Source: an uncultured Flavobacteriaceae bacterium (GTDB lineage: Bacteria > Bacteroidota > Bacteroidia > Flavobacteriales > Flavobacteriaceae). Taken from it: 6,862 bases of DNA. Made by a program: the position numbers and the translations under genes. The DNA is taken from positions 1 through 6,862 of the forward strand of contig CALZKX010000229.1 in the NCBI GenBank assembly GCA_945788155.1. The letters are read 5' to 3'. The first letter of the stretch is position 1. Each line of letters opens with the position of its first letter. The notes under the pieces were generated by a model. That model was given only the letters and a program-made list of their open reading frames with translations, made no database searches and was not told the origin of the DNA. This document shows, one piece after another, positions 1-6,476 of the stretch.

Positions 1-1675
1 CTCTACCATTGGTTTCAGTAACTCCAAACCAACTTGATATAGGTTTTGTATTGTCTAACCAATTTGTGCTGTTAGTCCAACTGTTGCCATTTGTAGAATT
101 GTAAAAGTCCATTAAGGCATTGTAATCGGGATGAGAAGTAGGTATTAACCCTAGCTCAAAAACTCCAGTGCTAATTGATAAGTCTGTGACCACGCTATTT
201 GTTACCAAACATTCATAAGTTCCAGCTTGGTTTGCCTGAAAATTGCTTATGGTCATGTCTGCTGCAGTTTCACCTGAAATAGGTTGGCCATTAAAATACC
301 ATTGATATAGATTATTAACACCTGAAATTGGTTCAGAAAATAAGGTCGAATCATCTCCAATATCTAATATTCTGGTATTAATACCTTGAGCGGGGGATTT
401 TTGAGGCGAATAAAGAAATTGCAATATATTATTCTGGTATATTGTAAACTGGTTTTCAAAATCACCAAAGACGAAATTATTGTTATAGAAGGATAAAACA
501 TAAAGGTTGGCTTGTGCCTGTGCTGTAAAATCTGGTAAAGGGCCACTAAAGTTGTTCTCGGCACAACCAAATCTTGAAAAGTTTGGTAATGAAGTTATTG
601 TATTTGGTATGATTCCAGATAGATTGTTTAATGTTAAATCAAGAAATTGCAGGTTTTGTAGATTTCCTACATCGGATGACAACCCTCCTGAAATCATGTT
701 GCCCGCAAAATCTATATCTGTTAGGTTTTGTAATGCCCATACTTCCAACGGGATTTCTCCTACCAGTGAATTGGACCTGAATTTCAAAATTTCCAGATTG
801 GTAAAATTACCTATACTAGCTGGAATGGATCCAGAAAGATTATTACTGTTCAAGTTAATACCTGTGACACGACCATTGGTTTCGGTAATGCCATACCATA
901 TAGAAATGGGCTTGGAAGGATCTAACCAATTTGTATTGTTGATCCAACTGTTGCCGTTTGTAGAATTGTAAAAGTCCATTAAGGCATTGTAATCGGGATG
1001 GTTTTCAGAGCTGTAAGGAACACAGTCAGGAATACCATCATTGTTCAAATCGAGATATGTAGGTTCAACAACCTCTGAAGTTTTATAGAATTCAATTTTA
1101 TCAACTACCATATCTACTGTTGAGAGTCCAAACTCTAATCTTAATCTAAATTTATTGCTTGTGTAGACATCGAAATTCACCAAGAAATTGTTATATGAAA
1201 TGAATGACCAAGTAGATGTAAAATTGTAATAATTATTCAAATGTCTATAAACACCATTTTCGTCTATTAACACCCATCTCAATGCATCGCCATCCAAGTC
1301 TCCAATTCTTTTTACTGGTATTTTAAAGTTATATGCCACACCTTCTTCCAGTGTAAATTCTTCTGAATAAATGGCAAAGTTTTCAAATTGCGTATCGTTT
1401 GGAGCAGTTACATAGAGCGATTTTGAACCGTGTAAAAAGTGAGCAGGATCTTCACTGACACTAAAATTATTGAGGTTTTGAGGAACCGTCCATCCAATAA
1501 AGTCAGATTCAAAACTTAAATTCCCGATTATTGAGTTTGGTTCATTAATACAAGGGTCTATACAATCCAGTACTCCATCGCCATCGGTATCTTGGTTTGT
1601 TTCAGGTGGGCATTGACCATGAATGGTTATTTGAGAACTAAGGGCAATGAAAAGGAAAAGTAATAGTCGTTTCAT
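1..1675 (-). CDS. Large secreted leucine-rich-repeat / Ig-like surface protein (3' end beyond the window)
   Basis: Open from ATG at 1675 to the left edge with no stop: 558 codons visible, C-terminus missing. A signal peptide starts MKRLLLFLFIALSS, with probable cleavage near Gly20/Gln21. Next comes a TSP3-like Asp-rich motif (DTDGDGVLDC, about 29-38), then a beta-rich, possibly carbohydrate-binding-like segment (about 48-205), then a second Asp-rich motif (DLNNDGIPDC). An LRR N-terminal cap begins at His226 (HPDYNALMDFYNSTNGNSW), followed by about six 24-residue plant-type LRRs (NLSGxIPxxIG pattern, about 270-413). An Ig-like domain spans about 425-510 (Trp459, Tyr487-x-Cys489; the usual first Cys is absent). 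A second LRR cap begins at His515 and continues off the edge. Such proteins are usually adhesins or ligand-binding surface proteins. A T9SS sorting domain is expected at the unseen C-terminus (inference). A TACC-N8-GGTA box and promoter lie just upstream. The function is not known from sequence alone. Confidence 0.9.
   Translation of the reverse strand, partial: MKRLLLFLFIALSSQITIHGQCPPETNQDTDGDGVLDCIDPCINEPNSIIGNLSFESDFIGWTVPQNLNNFSVSEDPAHFLHGSKSLYVTAPNDTQFENFAIYSEEFTLEEGVAYNFKIPVKRIGDLDGDALRWVLIDENGVYRHLNNYYNFTSTWSFISYNNFLVNFDVYTSNKFRLRLEFGLSTVDMVVDKIEFYKTSEVVEPTYLDLNNDGIPDCVPYSSENHPDYNALMDFYNSTNGNSWINNTNWLDPSKPISIWYGITETNGRVTGINLNSNNLSGSIPASIGNFTNLEILKFRSNSLVGEIPLEVWALQNLTDIDFAGNMISGGLSSDVGNLQNLQFLDLTLNNLSGIIPNTITSLPNFSRFGCAENNFSGPLPDFTAQAQANLYVLSFYNNNFVFGDFENQFTIYQNNILQFLYSPQKSPAQGINTRILDIGDDSTLFSEPISGVNNLYQWYFNGQPISGETAADMTISNFQANQAGTYECLVTNSVVTDLSISTGVFELGLIPTSHPDYNALMDFYNSTNGNSWTNSTNWLDNTKPISSWFGVTETNGR
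54..133 (-). repeat. Direct repeat copy A: start of second LRR cap
   Basis: This 80-bp segment matches 921-1000 with 5 mismatches and no gap; the last 44 bases (90-133 against 957-1000) are identical. It encodes HPDYNALMDFYNSTNGNSW plus the following NWLD region. The copies are 867 bp (289 codons) apart and in the same frame, so this is an internal domain duplication. Weaker similarity continues leftward to base 1. Confidence 0.9.
921..1000 (-). repeat. Direct repeat copy B: start of first LRR cap
   Basis: Partner of 54-133, with 75 of 80 bases identical. It encodes the N-terminal cap of the first LRR block (His226 onward). Similarity continues at lower identity through about 868-920, where the protein reads KPISxWxGxTETNGR in both copies. 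Confidence 0.9.
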
Positions 1676-1691
1676 AATTATATATTTACTT

Positions 1692-1702
1692 GATTAATAG
1701 CT
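1692..1702 (-). other. Shared 11-bp leader motif upstream of the LRR gene
   Basis: The minus strand reads AGCTATTAATC, just downstream of the predicted -7 element and spanning the expected transcription start. The same 11 bases occur at 3397-3407 upstream of the propeller gene, at nearly the same distance from the regulatory box (one base different). It may be a remnant of a duplicated promoter/leader or a shared initiation-region signal. Confidence 0.55.
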
Positions 1703-1705
1703 TTG

Positions 1706-1736
1706 TAAACATATAATTTTAAGCAATGAGGGGAAA
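1706..1736 (-). promoter_or_regulatory. Predicted promoter of the LRR gene
   Basis: The minus strand has TATGTTTA at 1713-1706, matching the Bacteroidota -7 consensus TAnnTTTG except for the last base. Nineteen bases upstream is TTTC (1736-1733) in place of the -33 TTTG. The predicted start is near 1700, giving a leader of about 25 nt. The imperfect -33 element directly touches the TACC-N8-GGTA box, as expected for an activator-dependent promoter. Confidence 0.55.
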
Positions 1737-1752
1737 TACCTAATATTGGGTA
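1737..1752 (-). promoter_or_regulatory. NarL-like operator, box 1 (upstream of the LRR gene)
   Basis: The minus strand reads TACCCAATATTAGGTA. The inverted repeat extends outward to 1734-1755 with a single mismatched pair. Split 7-2-7 (TACCCAA-TA-TTAGGTA), each half matches 6 of 7 positions of the NarL consensus TACYYMT-N2-AKRRGTA. Its centre is about 70 bp from the start codon and 38.5 bp from the end of the predicted -7 element, the same spacing as at the two other boxes. The probable ligand is the NarL-family regulator encoded at 3994-4608 (inference). Confidence 0.7.
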
Positions 1753-1805
1753 TTTTTTGAAACATTCATCGAAAATTCCATCTATAAACGTCTATTATTT
1801 GTGGT

Positions 1806-3374
1806 TTACTGTTTTATTATGCGTTTTGTTGTAAAGCCATTTTTTGAATAGAGCTTGAGTAGGTACATGCCATTTTTTAGTTGAGAAACGTCTAAGGTTT
1901 TATTTGGTGATTTAATCTTTAATACTAATTTGCCTGCAATATCTATGATGTCAACAGATTCAATTGTTGGTTTTGAAGCAATATTTAAGTAGTTTGCAGT
2001 AGGGACAGGGTAAATATTTAGGTTTAAACTGTTTTCTATTGAAGAAACTGATAAGGTTTTTTTGTCAACTTTAAATAACCAATAGTCTGTATCGCCCACA
2101 GGAGCTTCGGTATTATCGCCAGATAGGGAATCTACATTACTGGCTATTATAAAATTGCCGTCACTGGTTTGCAGTAGTCTTTCAGGATATTCCTCTGAAA
2201 TGGTTCCAAATGTTTTGTCGGCTATTACGTTTCCGTTAGCGTCTAATTCAATTAGCCAAATATCACTATCCATACTGTTTTCGGTTTTATCACCAGAAAT
2301 GTTTGACAATGATTCCGCGGCAAAAACATATCCACCATCTGGTTTTTGAATACCATAGGTAAAATAATCATCATCAGATCCACCAACCGTGTTTTGCCAT
2401 TGTATAATCCCTGTGCTGCCTATTTTTATAAACCACAAATCGGTTCCTCCGTTTGTATTTTCGGTTTTATTACCTCCAATACCAGAATCTGAATCTCCAG
2501 CCAAAAGGTAGCCACCATCGGAAGTTGGGATTAAATCTGATAGAAAACTAATGGAAGAAGAAGTACCTCCATAGGCTTTTTGCCAATCAATGGTATTGGT
2601 ATTGCTCATTTTTACTACCCAGTATTCTTCATTATCACTTGTACTTACAGTTTTATCACCAGAAATATTGGTTTCTGCAATGGCTGCAAGTATATATCCG
2701 CCATCTGGAGTTAATTCTAAGTTTGTCAATTCTTCATCTGCATCTCCTCCAAGGGTTTTATCCCATATAAGTGTTCCAGTACTGCTTATTTTTATAATCC
2801 AAAGGTCAAAAAAGCCTCTGGAATTTTCAGATTTGTCACCAGAGATATTTGAGTCTGAATCTCCTGCAATAATTAAATCATTGGTTGAGGTTTCTCTAAT
2901 GCTAATAGGAATGTCAAGTAAAGAACCTCCAAAGGTTTTGTCCCAAACTTTTGTACCGCTACTGTTAATTTTAATTATCCAAAAATCATAGCCTCCTTTG
3001 GAGTTTTCAGATTTATCACCAGACATGTTTGAATTGGAATCACCAATGATAACAAATCCACCATCAGAGGTTTCTATGGCAGATACAGCTTCGTCTTGGC
3101 CACTTCCTCCATAAGTTTTGTCCCATTGTACAACACCAAGGCTATTGGTTTTTACTATCCAAAAATCATTATTCCCTTTACTGTTTTCTGTTTTATCTCC
3201 CGAAATATCAGACTCAGAAGAACCAACCAGTAAAAAGCCACCATCTGAGGTGCTAATGATATCTTCCATGTAATCATAAGCATTGCCACCAATAGTATTT
3301 TGCCATATAATTTGGGCATTGATATTTAAAAAAGTAAAGATTGATAGGGCAAAAAGGAGTAATAATCGTTTCAT
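1806..3374 (-). CDS. Secreted seven-repeat beta-propeller-like protein with T9SS type A sorting domain
   Basis: 522 residues. The signal peptide begins MKRLLLLFALSIF, with probable cleavage at Ala20/Gln21. Residues 24-443 form seven repeats of about 60 residues. Repeat starts are W24, W84, W144, W204, W264, W326 and about A385, each with the pattern WDKTxGG, then TSDGGFxIxG, then SNxSGDKTENSxG, then DxWIIKxxSxG. Seven units of this kind suggest a seven-bladed propeller; the last unit has lost the leading Trp. Residues about 451-522 are a type A C-terminal sorting domain (NIYPVP near the start; DIAGK; LDVSQLKNGMYLLKL; KRIIKQ at the end), which directs export by T9SS and surface attachment. Similar repeat proteins are common in Bacteroidota but their ligands are generally unknown. 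It has its own promoter and TACC-N8-GGTA box, so it is probably co-regulated with its neighbours. Confidence 0.93.
   Translation of the reverse strand: MKRLLLLFALSIFTFLNINAQIIWQNTIGGNAYDYMEDIISTSDGGFLLVGSSESDISGDKTENSKGNNDFWIVKTNSLGVVQWDKTYGGSGQDEAVSAIETSDGGFVIIGDSNSNMSGDKSENSKGGYDFWIIKINSSGTKVWDKTFGGSLLDIPISIRETSTNDLIIAGDSDSNISGDKSENSRGFFDLWIIKISSTGTLIWDKTLGGDADEELTNLELTPDGGYILAAIAETNISGDKTVSTSDNEEYWVVKMSNTNTIDWQKAYGGTSSSISFLSDLIPTSDGGYLLAGDSDSGIGGNKTENTNGGTDLWFIKIGSTGIIQWQNTVGGSDDDYFTYGIQKPDGGYVFAAESLSNISGDKTENSMDSDIWLIELDANGNVIADKTFGTISEEYPERLLQTSDGNFIIASNVDSLSGDNTEAPVGDTDYWLFKVDKKTLSVSSIENSLNLNIYPVPTANYLNIASKPTIESVDIIDIAGKLVLKIKSPNKTLDVSQLKNGMYLLKLYSKNGFTTKRIIKQ
2046..3305 (-). repeat. 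Seven tandem ~180-bp coding repeats (propeller blades)
   Basis: These encode residues 24-443 of the 522-residue protein. The spacing between conserved Trp residues is exactly 60 codons for the first four intervals, then 62 and about 59. The best-conserved stretch encodes SGDKTENS-like loops, visible on the plus strand as recurring versions of ttttcagatttatcaccaga. Repeats 2 and 3 look most alike; repeats 4 and 7 are the most diverged. Confidence 0.85.
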
Positions 3375-3396
3375 AACCAGTATGTTTAAAAAGATG

Positions 3397-3407
3397 GATT
3401 AATAGCT
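3397..3407 (-). other. Shared 11-bp leader motif upstream of the propeller gene
   Basis: The minus strand reads AGCTATTAATC, identical to 1692-1702 upstream of the LRR gene, and lies between the predicted -7 element and the start codon. The third box-controlled gene (start 3918) does not carry it, so it is not required by the box itself. Confidence 0.55.
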
Positions 3408-3409
3408 TG

Positions 3410-3440
3410 TGAAATTATAGTATTACGAGGTTTGATAAAA
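3410..3440 (-). promoter_or_regulatory. Predicted promoter of the propeller gene
   Basis: This is placed by the constant distance from box 2. At the equivalent position the minus strand reads TAATTTCA (3417-3410), a partial match to TAnnTTTG, inside the AT-rich string TATAATTTCAC. The -33 position (3440-3437) is TTTT. It is the weakest of the three promoters; the predicted leader is about 30 nt. Confidence 0.4.
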
Positions 3441-3456
3441 TACCTATTATTGGGTA
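3441..3456 (-). promoter_or_regulatory. NarL-like operator, box 2 (upstream of the propeller gene)
   Basis: The minus strand reads TACCCAATAATAGGTA, with flanking A/T bases extending the inverted repeat to 3437-3460. It differs from box 1 at one position in 16. Its centre is 74.5 bp from the start codon at 3374. The 7-2-7 layout with central TA is shared by all three boxes. Confidence 0.7.
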
Positions 3457-3513
3457 TTTTAATTGGATTTTAAATGAAAGCTAGTTTATAATAATGGTTA
3501 AATAGTGATAGTT

Positions 3514-3918
3514 TCAATTAGATTTAGATATTTGAACTCTATTCGTAAAAGAACCAAAGCTGTTAAAGTATCCTATTCCAATTTTGGTTTTATCACTTAA
3601 AAGTTTAGATAATCTATCGTATTCTTCTAAATTATGCCACGATCTAACAGTATATACATTTGTACTTACAGATTGTACACTAGCTTCTTTAATATTCTTT
3701 CCAAAATACATTATAAATGTAGCGCTTATATTTCCACCTGTAGCAGTAACAACAATTGAATGTTTTATTGTTTTATCATTAGTGTCATTTGCTATATGGG
3801 AAGTACTAAAATTATGTACAATTGAATGAACATTATTTAGAAAAAAATTGGTTGCTGTTTGAGCCGATATAAATGAGAATAGTAGCGAAAAAAATAAGGT
3901 AAATAGTTGATTTTTCAT
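3514..3918 (-). CDS. Small secreted protein of unknown function
   Basis: 134 residues, family not recognised. The N-terminus MKNQLFTLFFSLLFSFISAQ is a clear signal peptide, with likely cleavage at Ala19/Gln20, leaving about 115 residues. The mature part looks beta-rich (IKHSIVVTATGG, ISATFIMYFG) and then has a charged, likely helical stretch (NLEEYDRLSKLLSDKTK). It has no cysteine, no lipobox, no second membrane segment and no T9SS sorting domain, so it is probably periplasmic or released. It is the first gene downstream of the response regulator and has its own TAnnTTTG promoter and TACC-N8-GGTA box. This suggests it belongs to the regulated set, as a target or as an accessory factor for signal sensing. 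Coding is supported by the start, signal peptide and promoter, but no homologue is recalled. Confidence 0.8.
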   Translation of the reverse strand: MKNQLFTLFFSLLFSFISAQTATNFFLNNVHSIVHNFSTSHIANDTNDKTIKHSIVVTATGGNISATFIMYFGKNIKEASVQSVSTNVYTVRSWHNLEEYDRLSKLLSDKTKIGIGYFNSFGSFTNRVQISKSN

Positions 3919-3941
3919 AATTGTCGAGCTTTAAAATATTT

Positions 3942-3972
3942 CAAAACTAACAATTGTTTAAATGGAGAAACA
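3942..3972 (-). promoter_or_regulatory. Predicted promoter of the small secreted protein gene
   Basis: The minus strand reads TAGTTTTG at 3949-3942, a perfect match to the Bacteroidota -7 consensus TAnnTTTG. The -33 position (3972-3969) is TGTT, not TTTG. The predicted start is near 3936, giving a leader of about 18 nt. It is the best-matching promoter of the three and anchors the spacing rule used for the others. Confidence 0.65.
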
Positions 3973-3988
3973 TACCCAATACTCGGTA
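3973..3988 (-). promoter_or_regulatory. NarL-like operator, box 3 (between the regulator gene and the small secreted protein gene)
   Basis: The minus strand reads TACCGAGTATTGGGTA. It keeps TACC, the central TA and GGTA but is the most diverged of the three boxes in its inner positions. It begins 5 bp after the stop codon of the response regulator gene. Its centre is 62.5 bp from the start codon at 3918 and 38.5 bp from the end of the TAGTTTTG element, the same spacing as box 1. Confidence 0.65.
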
Positions 3989-3993
3989 TAAAT

Positions 3994-4608
3994 TTAAAAC
4001 CTGTATTTCTTCTCCAATGCATAGCGCATAAGTTCACCTTTACCTTTTAAACCAAGAATTCTAATCATGTTTTTTCTGTGAGTATCTACTGTGTGGGTGC
4101 CAATAAAAAGTAATTCAGATATTTCTCTAGATGTTTTACCTTGTGCAACCAACTCCAAGATTTCAATTTGACGTTTGGTTAAAAGCCCTTTCTTTTTTTT
4201 GTTTTTTTGGTTGTTAACATTAATGTTAGCGTCATAATAATTTTTACCAGAATGAACAGTTTTTATAGCTTCTAACACATCATTTAAAGAGGAATTTTTT
4301 AGTAGGTATCCAGAAGCACCAGCTTCTAGCATTTTGGCAATGGCTTCCGGTTGGTCAAACATGGTAAAGGCAATAACTTTGGTGTGTGGAAATTCTTTTT
4401 TTATGTGTTTGGTAGCGGTTATGCCATCCATTTTTGGCATCCTGATGTCTGTTATAATTACATTGGGCTGTTTTAATCTAACTAGATCCAATAAAGCTTT
4501 ACCATTATTTACAGCACCTACTATTGAGATGTCTTCTTCATGTTTCAACAACAAAATAATACCATCTATTAATGATTGATGATCCTCTGCAATGGCTAAT
4601 CGTATCAT
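3994..4608 (-). CDS. NarL/LuxR-family response regulator
   Basis: 204 residues, normal length for the family. The receiver domain (about 1-120) has the acidic pocket Glu8/Asp9, phosphoacceptor Asp54 in IITDIRMPKMDG, Thr82 and Lys104 (YLLKN). A Lys-rich linker (about 134-140) leads to a LuxR-type helix-turn-helix (about 142-200: LTKRQIEILELVAQGKTSREIS, with recognition helix around THTVDTHRKN). All residues needed for phosphorylation are present, so it should be a regulated DNA-binding activator. The start codon at 4608 overlaps the kinase stop codon by the ATGA arrangement, so the pair is translationally coupled. The three NarL-like boxes downstream are its most likely targets (inference). 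No terminator is visible after the stop codon; box 3 lies in the short gap. Confidence 0.96.
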   Translation of the reverse strand: MIRLAIAEDHQSLIDGIILLLKHEEDISIVGAVNNGKALLDLVRLKQPNVIITDIRMPKMDGITATKHIKKEFPHTKVIAFTMFDQPEAIAKMLEAGASGYLLKNSSLNDVLEAIKTVHSGKNYYDANINVNNQKNKKKKGLLTKRQIEILELVAQGKTSREISELLFIGTHTVDTHRKNMIRILGLKGKGELMRYALEKKYRF

Positions 4609-6476
4609 ATTGGTATGTCTATTATTATGGTGGTTCCTTTATGTAATTCAGACTCAATGGTGATGGTTCCTTCTAAATTTTCAATGCGTTTTTCAATACT
4701 ATAAATTCCCATACCTGAAGATTTCCTTATGTTTTTTAATATAAAACCTTTGCCATTATCTTCAACTAGGATATTTAAACTATCATCATGGTTTGTGATA
4801 TGTATGGTTGCTTCAGTAGCTTCAGCATGCTTAATGATATTTGCTAGGAGCTCTTGTATAACCCTGAAAATAGTGAGCTCCAAACTGTTTTCAAGTCTTT
4901 GTTCTAAGCCATAATCAATAACTTGAATAGTTAGTTTGTCGTTTCCAGAAATAGTATTGGCCATTTCTTTGATGGCTTTTAGTAATCCTTTATTGGCAAG
5001 TACTCCAGAATTTTTTACATGAGCTATTGAGCGTATTTTTTGATATGCTTGGTCTAGTAATTTGCTGGTTTTATTGTGAAGTTCTAATGATTGCTTTTCT
5101 TTTAAAGCATCGAAATGCCACTTTACAGTAGTCATTAATCCTCCTAGGTCATCATGTAAATCGTTGGCGATACGTTGGCGTTCTTTTTCCTGTCCTTCGA
5201 TCATGGCATCAATTGCAGTAAGCTCTTGCTCTTTTAGAACCGTGGCTAATTTTTCTGTTTTCAAAGCTCTTTCTTTTTCAGCCAGAAGTTGTTTTCGTTT
5301 GGTGTTTTTTTGAACGAGATAAAACGTAATGCTTCCAAAGAGCAATAAACCAATAGAAGCAAATAAGAGATTTTTGTTTTGTTTACGTTTAGCTTCAATT
5401 ATTAAGTTATTGGCTTTTAGTTTTAAGTTTTCTTTTTCTTTTTTCTCGGTTTCAAATTTAATATTGGATTCGTTTATGGCAATTGCAGATTTGTGTTCGT
5501 TAAAACTTTGAATAGCTTGTTTTTCTTTTTCTAAATAAAAATAGGCACTATCGTGCATTTTTAGATTTTTGTAGGTTTGTGAAATGGCTAGGTAATTATA
5601 AGATTTTTGAAAAAAACTATTTTCGGGAATTTTTATTTTCCTTGCTTTTTCAAAATAGGTTAGCGCGACTTTTGGTTGATCTAGAAAGTTGTAAGCAGCA
5701 CCTATATTATTGTATATACCAAACATTTGATTACTCCCCAAGATTCCAGGTACTTTCTTATAAGATTTTTCCGCTTCTTCAAAATAGCTAATACCTTTTA
5801 TGTAATCTTGGTTAAAGAAGCTTACTTGGGCACCAAGGAATTGGTAGATTAATCCATTTAAATAATAATTGTGTTCATTTTTAATAAGTTCTAGTGCTTC
5901 CTTATGAATCTCTTCATTCGACTTTTGTGTAGAATAAGATTTTGCTGCGTATTTATAATACATGAAGTACGCACTATCGCTTGCAGTTTGCGCATATTTT
6001 TTATAGACTCCAGCATATTCTTCAACATTATTGAAAAGAGCCCTATTCCCAAAAGTAAGTTTTAAAAGCTTGTGTAACGAGAATCGTATTAAATTTGAGT
6101 CATTTTTTTTAATACTTAGGTTTAGAGCTTTCCTGTATTTTTCAAAAGCTGTTAGCTCTTTATCAAACAAAGGATCTTCATAGATGGCACCTTCCTTTAA
6201 TACGTTAAAAATATTAATAAAAGACGGTGTATCATTAGATAAAGGATTAACAACAGTATCCTTAATACCATATAATTGTGAATCTATATGCCATTGCAAG
6301 GTAAGTGCTGTTGTATCTATATTATGTTTATTCATATTATTAGCCACATCTATTTTATGCTCTAATAACAGCTCAATAATTTCTTGGTGTTGTTTTGTGT
6401 CTTGAGTGTAGGCAAATTGAATGTTAGCTGTAAATAAAAATAGATTGCAAAGTAGTATGATGCTTTTTTTAACCAT
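4605..6476 (-). CDS. TPR-containing sensor histidine kinase (HisKA_3 family)
   Basis: 623 residues. The N-terminal signal segment (MVKKSIILLCNLFLF..., about 1-25) is followed by a periplasmic, mainly helical region with TPR-like units at about 206-240, 251-281 and 290-322. A Lys/Glu-rich probable coiled coil (about 336-368) leads into one membrane helix (about 369-388), then a cytoplasmic coiled coil (about 393-435). The phosphoacceptor is His441 in RIANDLHDDLGG, typical of HisKA_3 kinases that pair with NarL-type regulators. The ATPase domain has the N-box QELLANIIKHA (Asn546), G1 box DNGKGF (573-578) and G2 box GMGIYSIEKRI (588-598). The protein should be an active membrane kinase for the adjacent regulator. 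TPRs bind peptides or proteins, so the signal may be a periplasmic or secreted protein; the ligand is unknown. The ATG directly follows the TAA of the upstream gene. Confidence 0.95.
   Translation of the reverse strand: MVKKSIILLCNLFLFTANIQFAYTQDTKQHQEIIELLLEHKIDVANNMNKHNIDTTALTLQWHIDSQLYGIKDTVVNPLSNDTPSFINIFNVLKEGAIYEDPLFDKELTAFEKYRKALNLSIKKNDSNLIRFSLHKLLKLTFGNRALFNNVEEYAGVYKKYAQTASDSAYFMYYKYAAKSYSTQKSNEEIHKEALELIKNEHNYYLNGLIYQFLGAQVSFFNQDYIKGISYFEEAEKSYKKVPGILGSNQMFGIYNNIGAAYNFLDQPKVALTYFEKARKIKIPENSFFQKSYNYLAISQTYKNLKMHDSAYFYLEKEKQAIQSFNEHKSAIAINESNIKFETEKKEKENLKLKANNLIIEAKRKQNKNLLFASIGLLLFGSITFYLVQKNTKRKQLLAEKERALKTEKLATVLKEQELTAIDAMIEGQEKERQRIANDLHDDLGGLMTTVKWHFDALKEKQSLELHNKTSKLLDQAYQKIRSIAHVKNSGVLANKGLLKAIKEMANTISGNDKLTIQVIDYGLEQRLENSLELTIFRVIQELLANIIKHAEATEATIHITNHDDSLNILVEDNGKGFILKNIRKSSGMGIYSIEKRIENLEGTITIESELHKGTTIIIDIPI

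Noticed and set aside
507..971. 154-codon plus-strand open frame
   Set aside because: It lies wholly antisense to the LRR coding frame, and its length is explained by repeat-biased codons. The minus frame gives signal peptide, LRR and Ig patterns without a stop.
1610..1675. Lipoprotein signal for the LRR protein (Cys22 after the hydrophobic stretch)
   Set aside because: The residues before Cys22 are His-Gly-Gln, which do not form a lipobox; an ordinary signal peptidase I site fits better.
1734..1757. Box 1 with its following T-run, read as a rho-independent terminator
   Set aside because: The T-run follows only on the plus strand, where no gene ends. The same palindrome recurs at a fixed distance upstream of three minus-strand genes, which fits an operator better. 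The stem is also AT-rich and weak.
2351..2361. TACCATAGGTA inside the propeller gene, resembling the operator
   Set aside because: It has a 3-base spacer in place of 8, no central TA spacing, and lies within coding sequence far from any start.
2155..2991. Plus-strand open frames opposite the propeller gene
   Set aside because: They mirror the 180-bp repeats of the true minus-strand gene and show no domain, signal peptide or promoter.
2046..3305. Regular repeats considered as a CRISPR array
   Set aside because: The period is about 180 bp, the repeats are diverged, and they encode a continuous protein with conserved residues.
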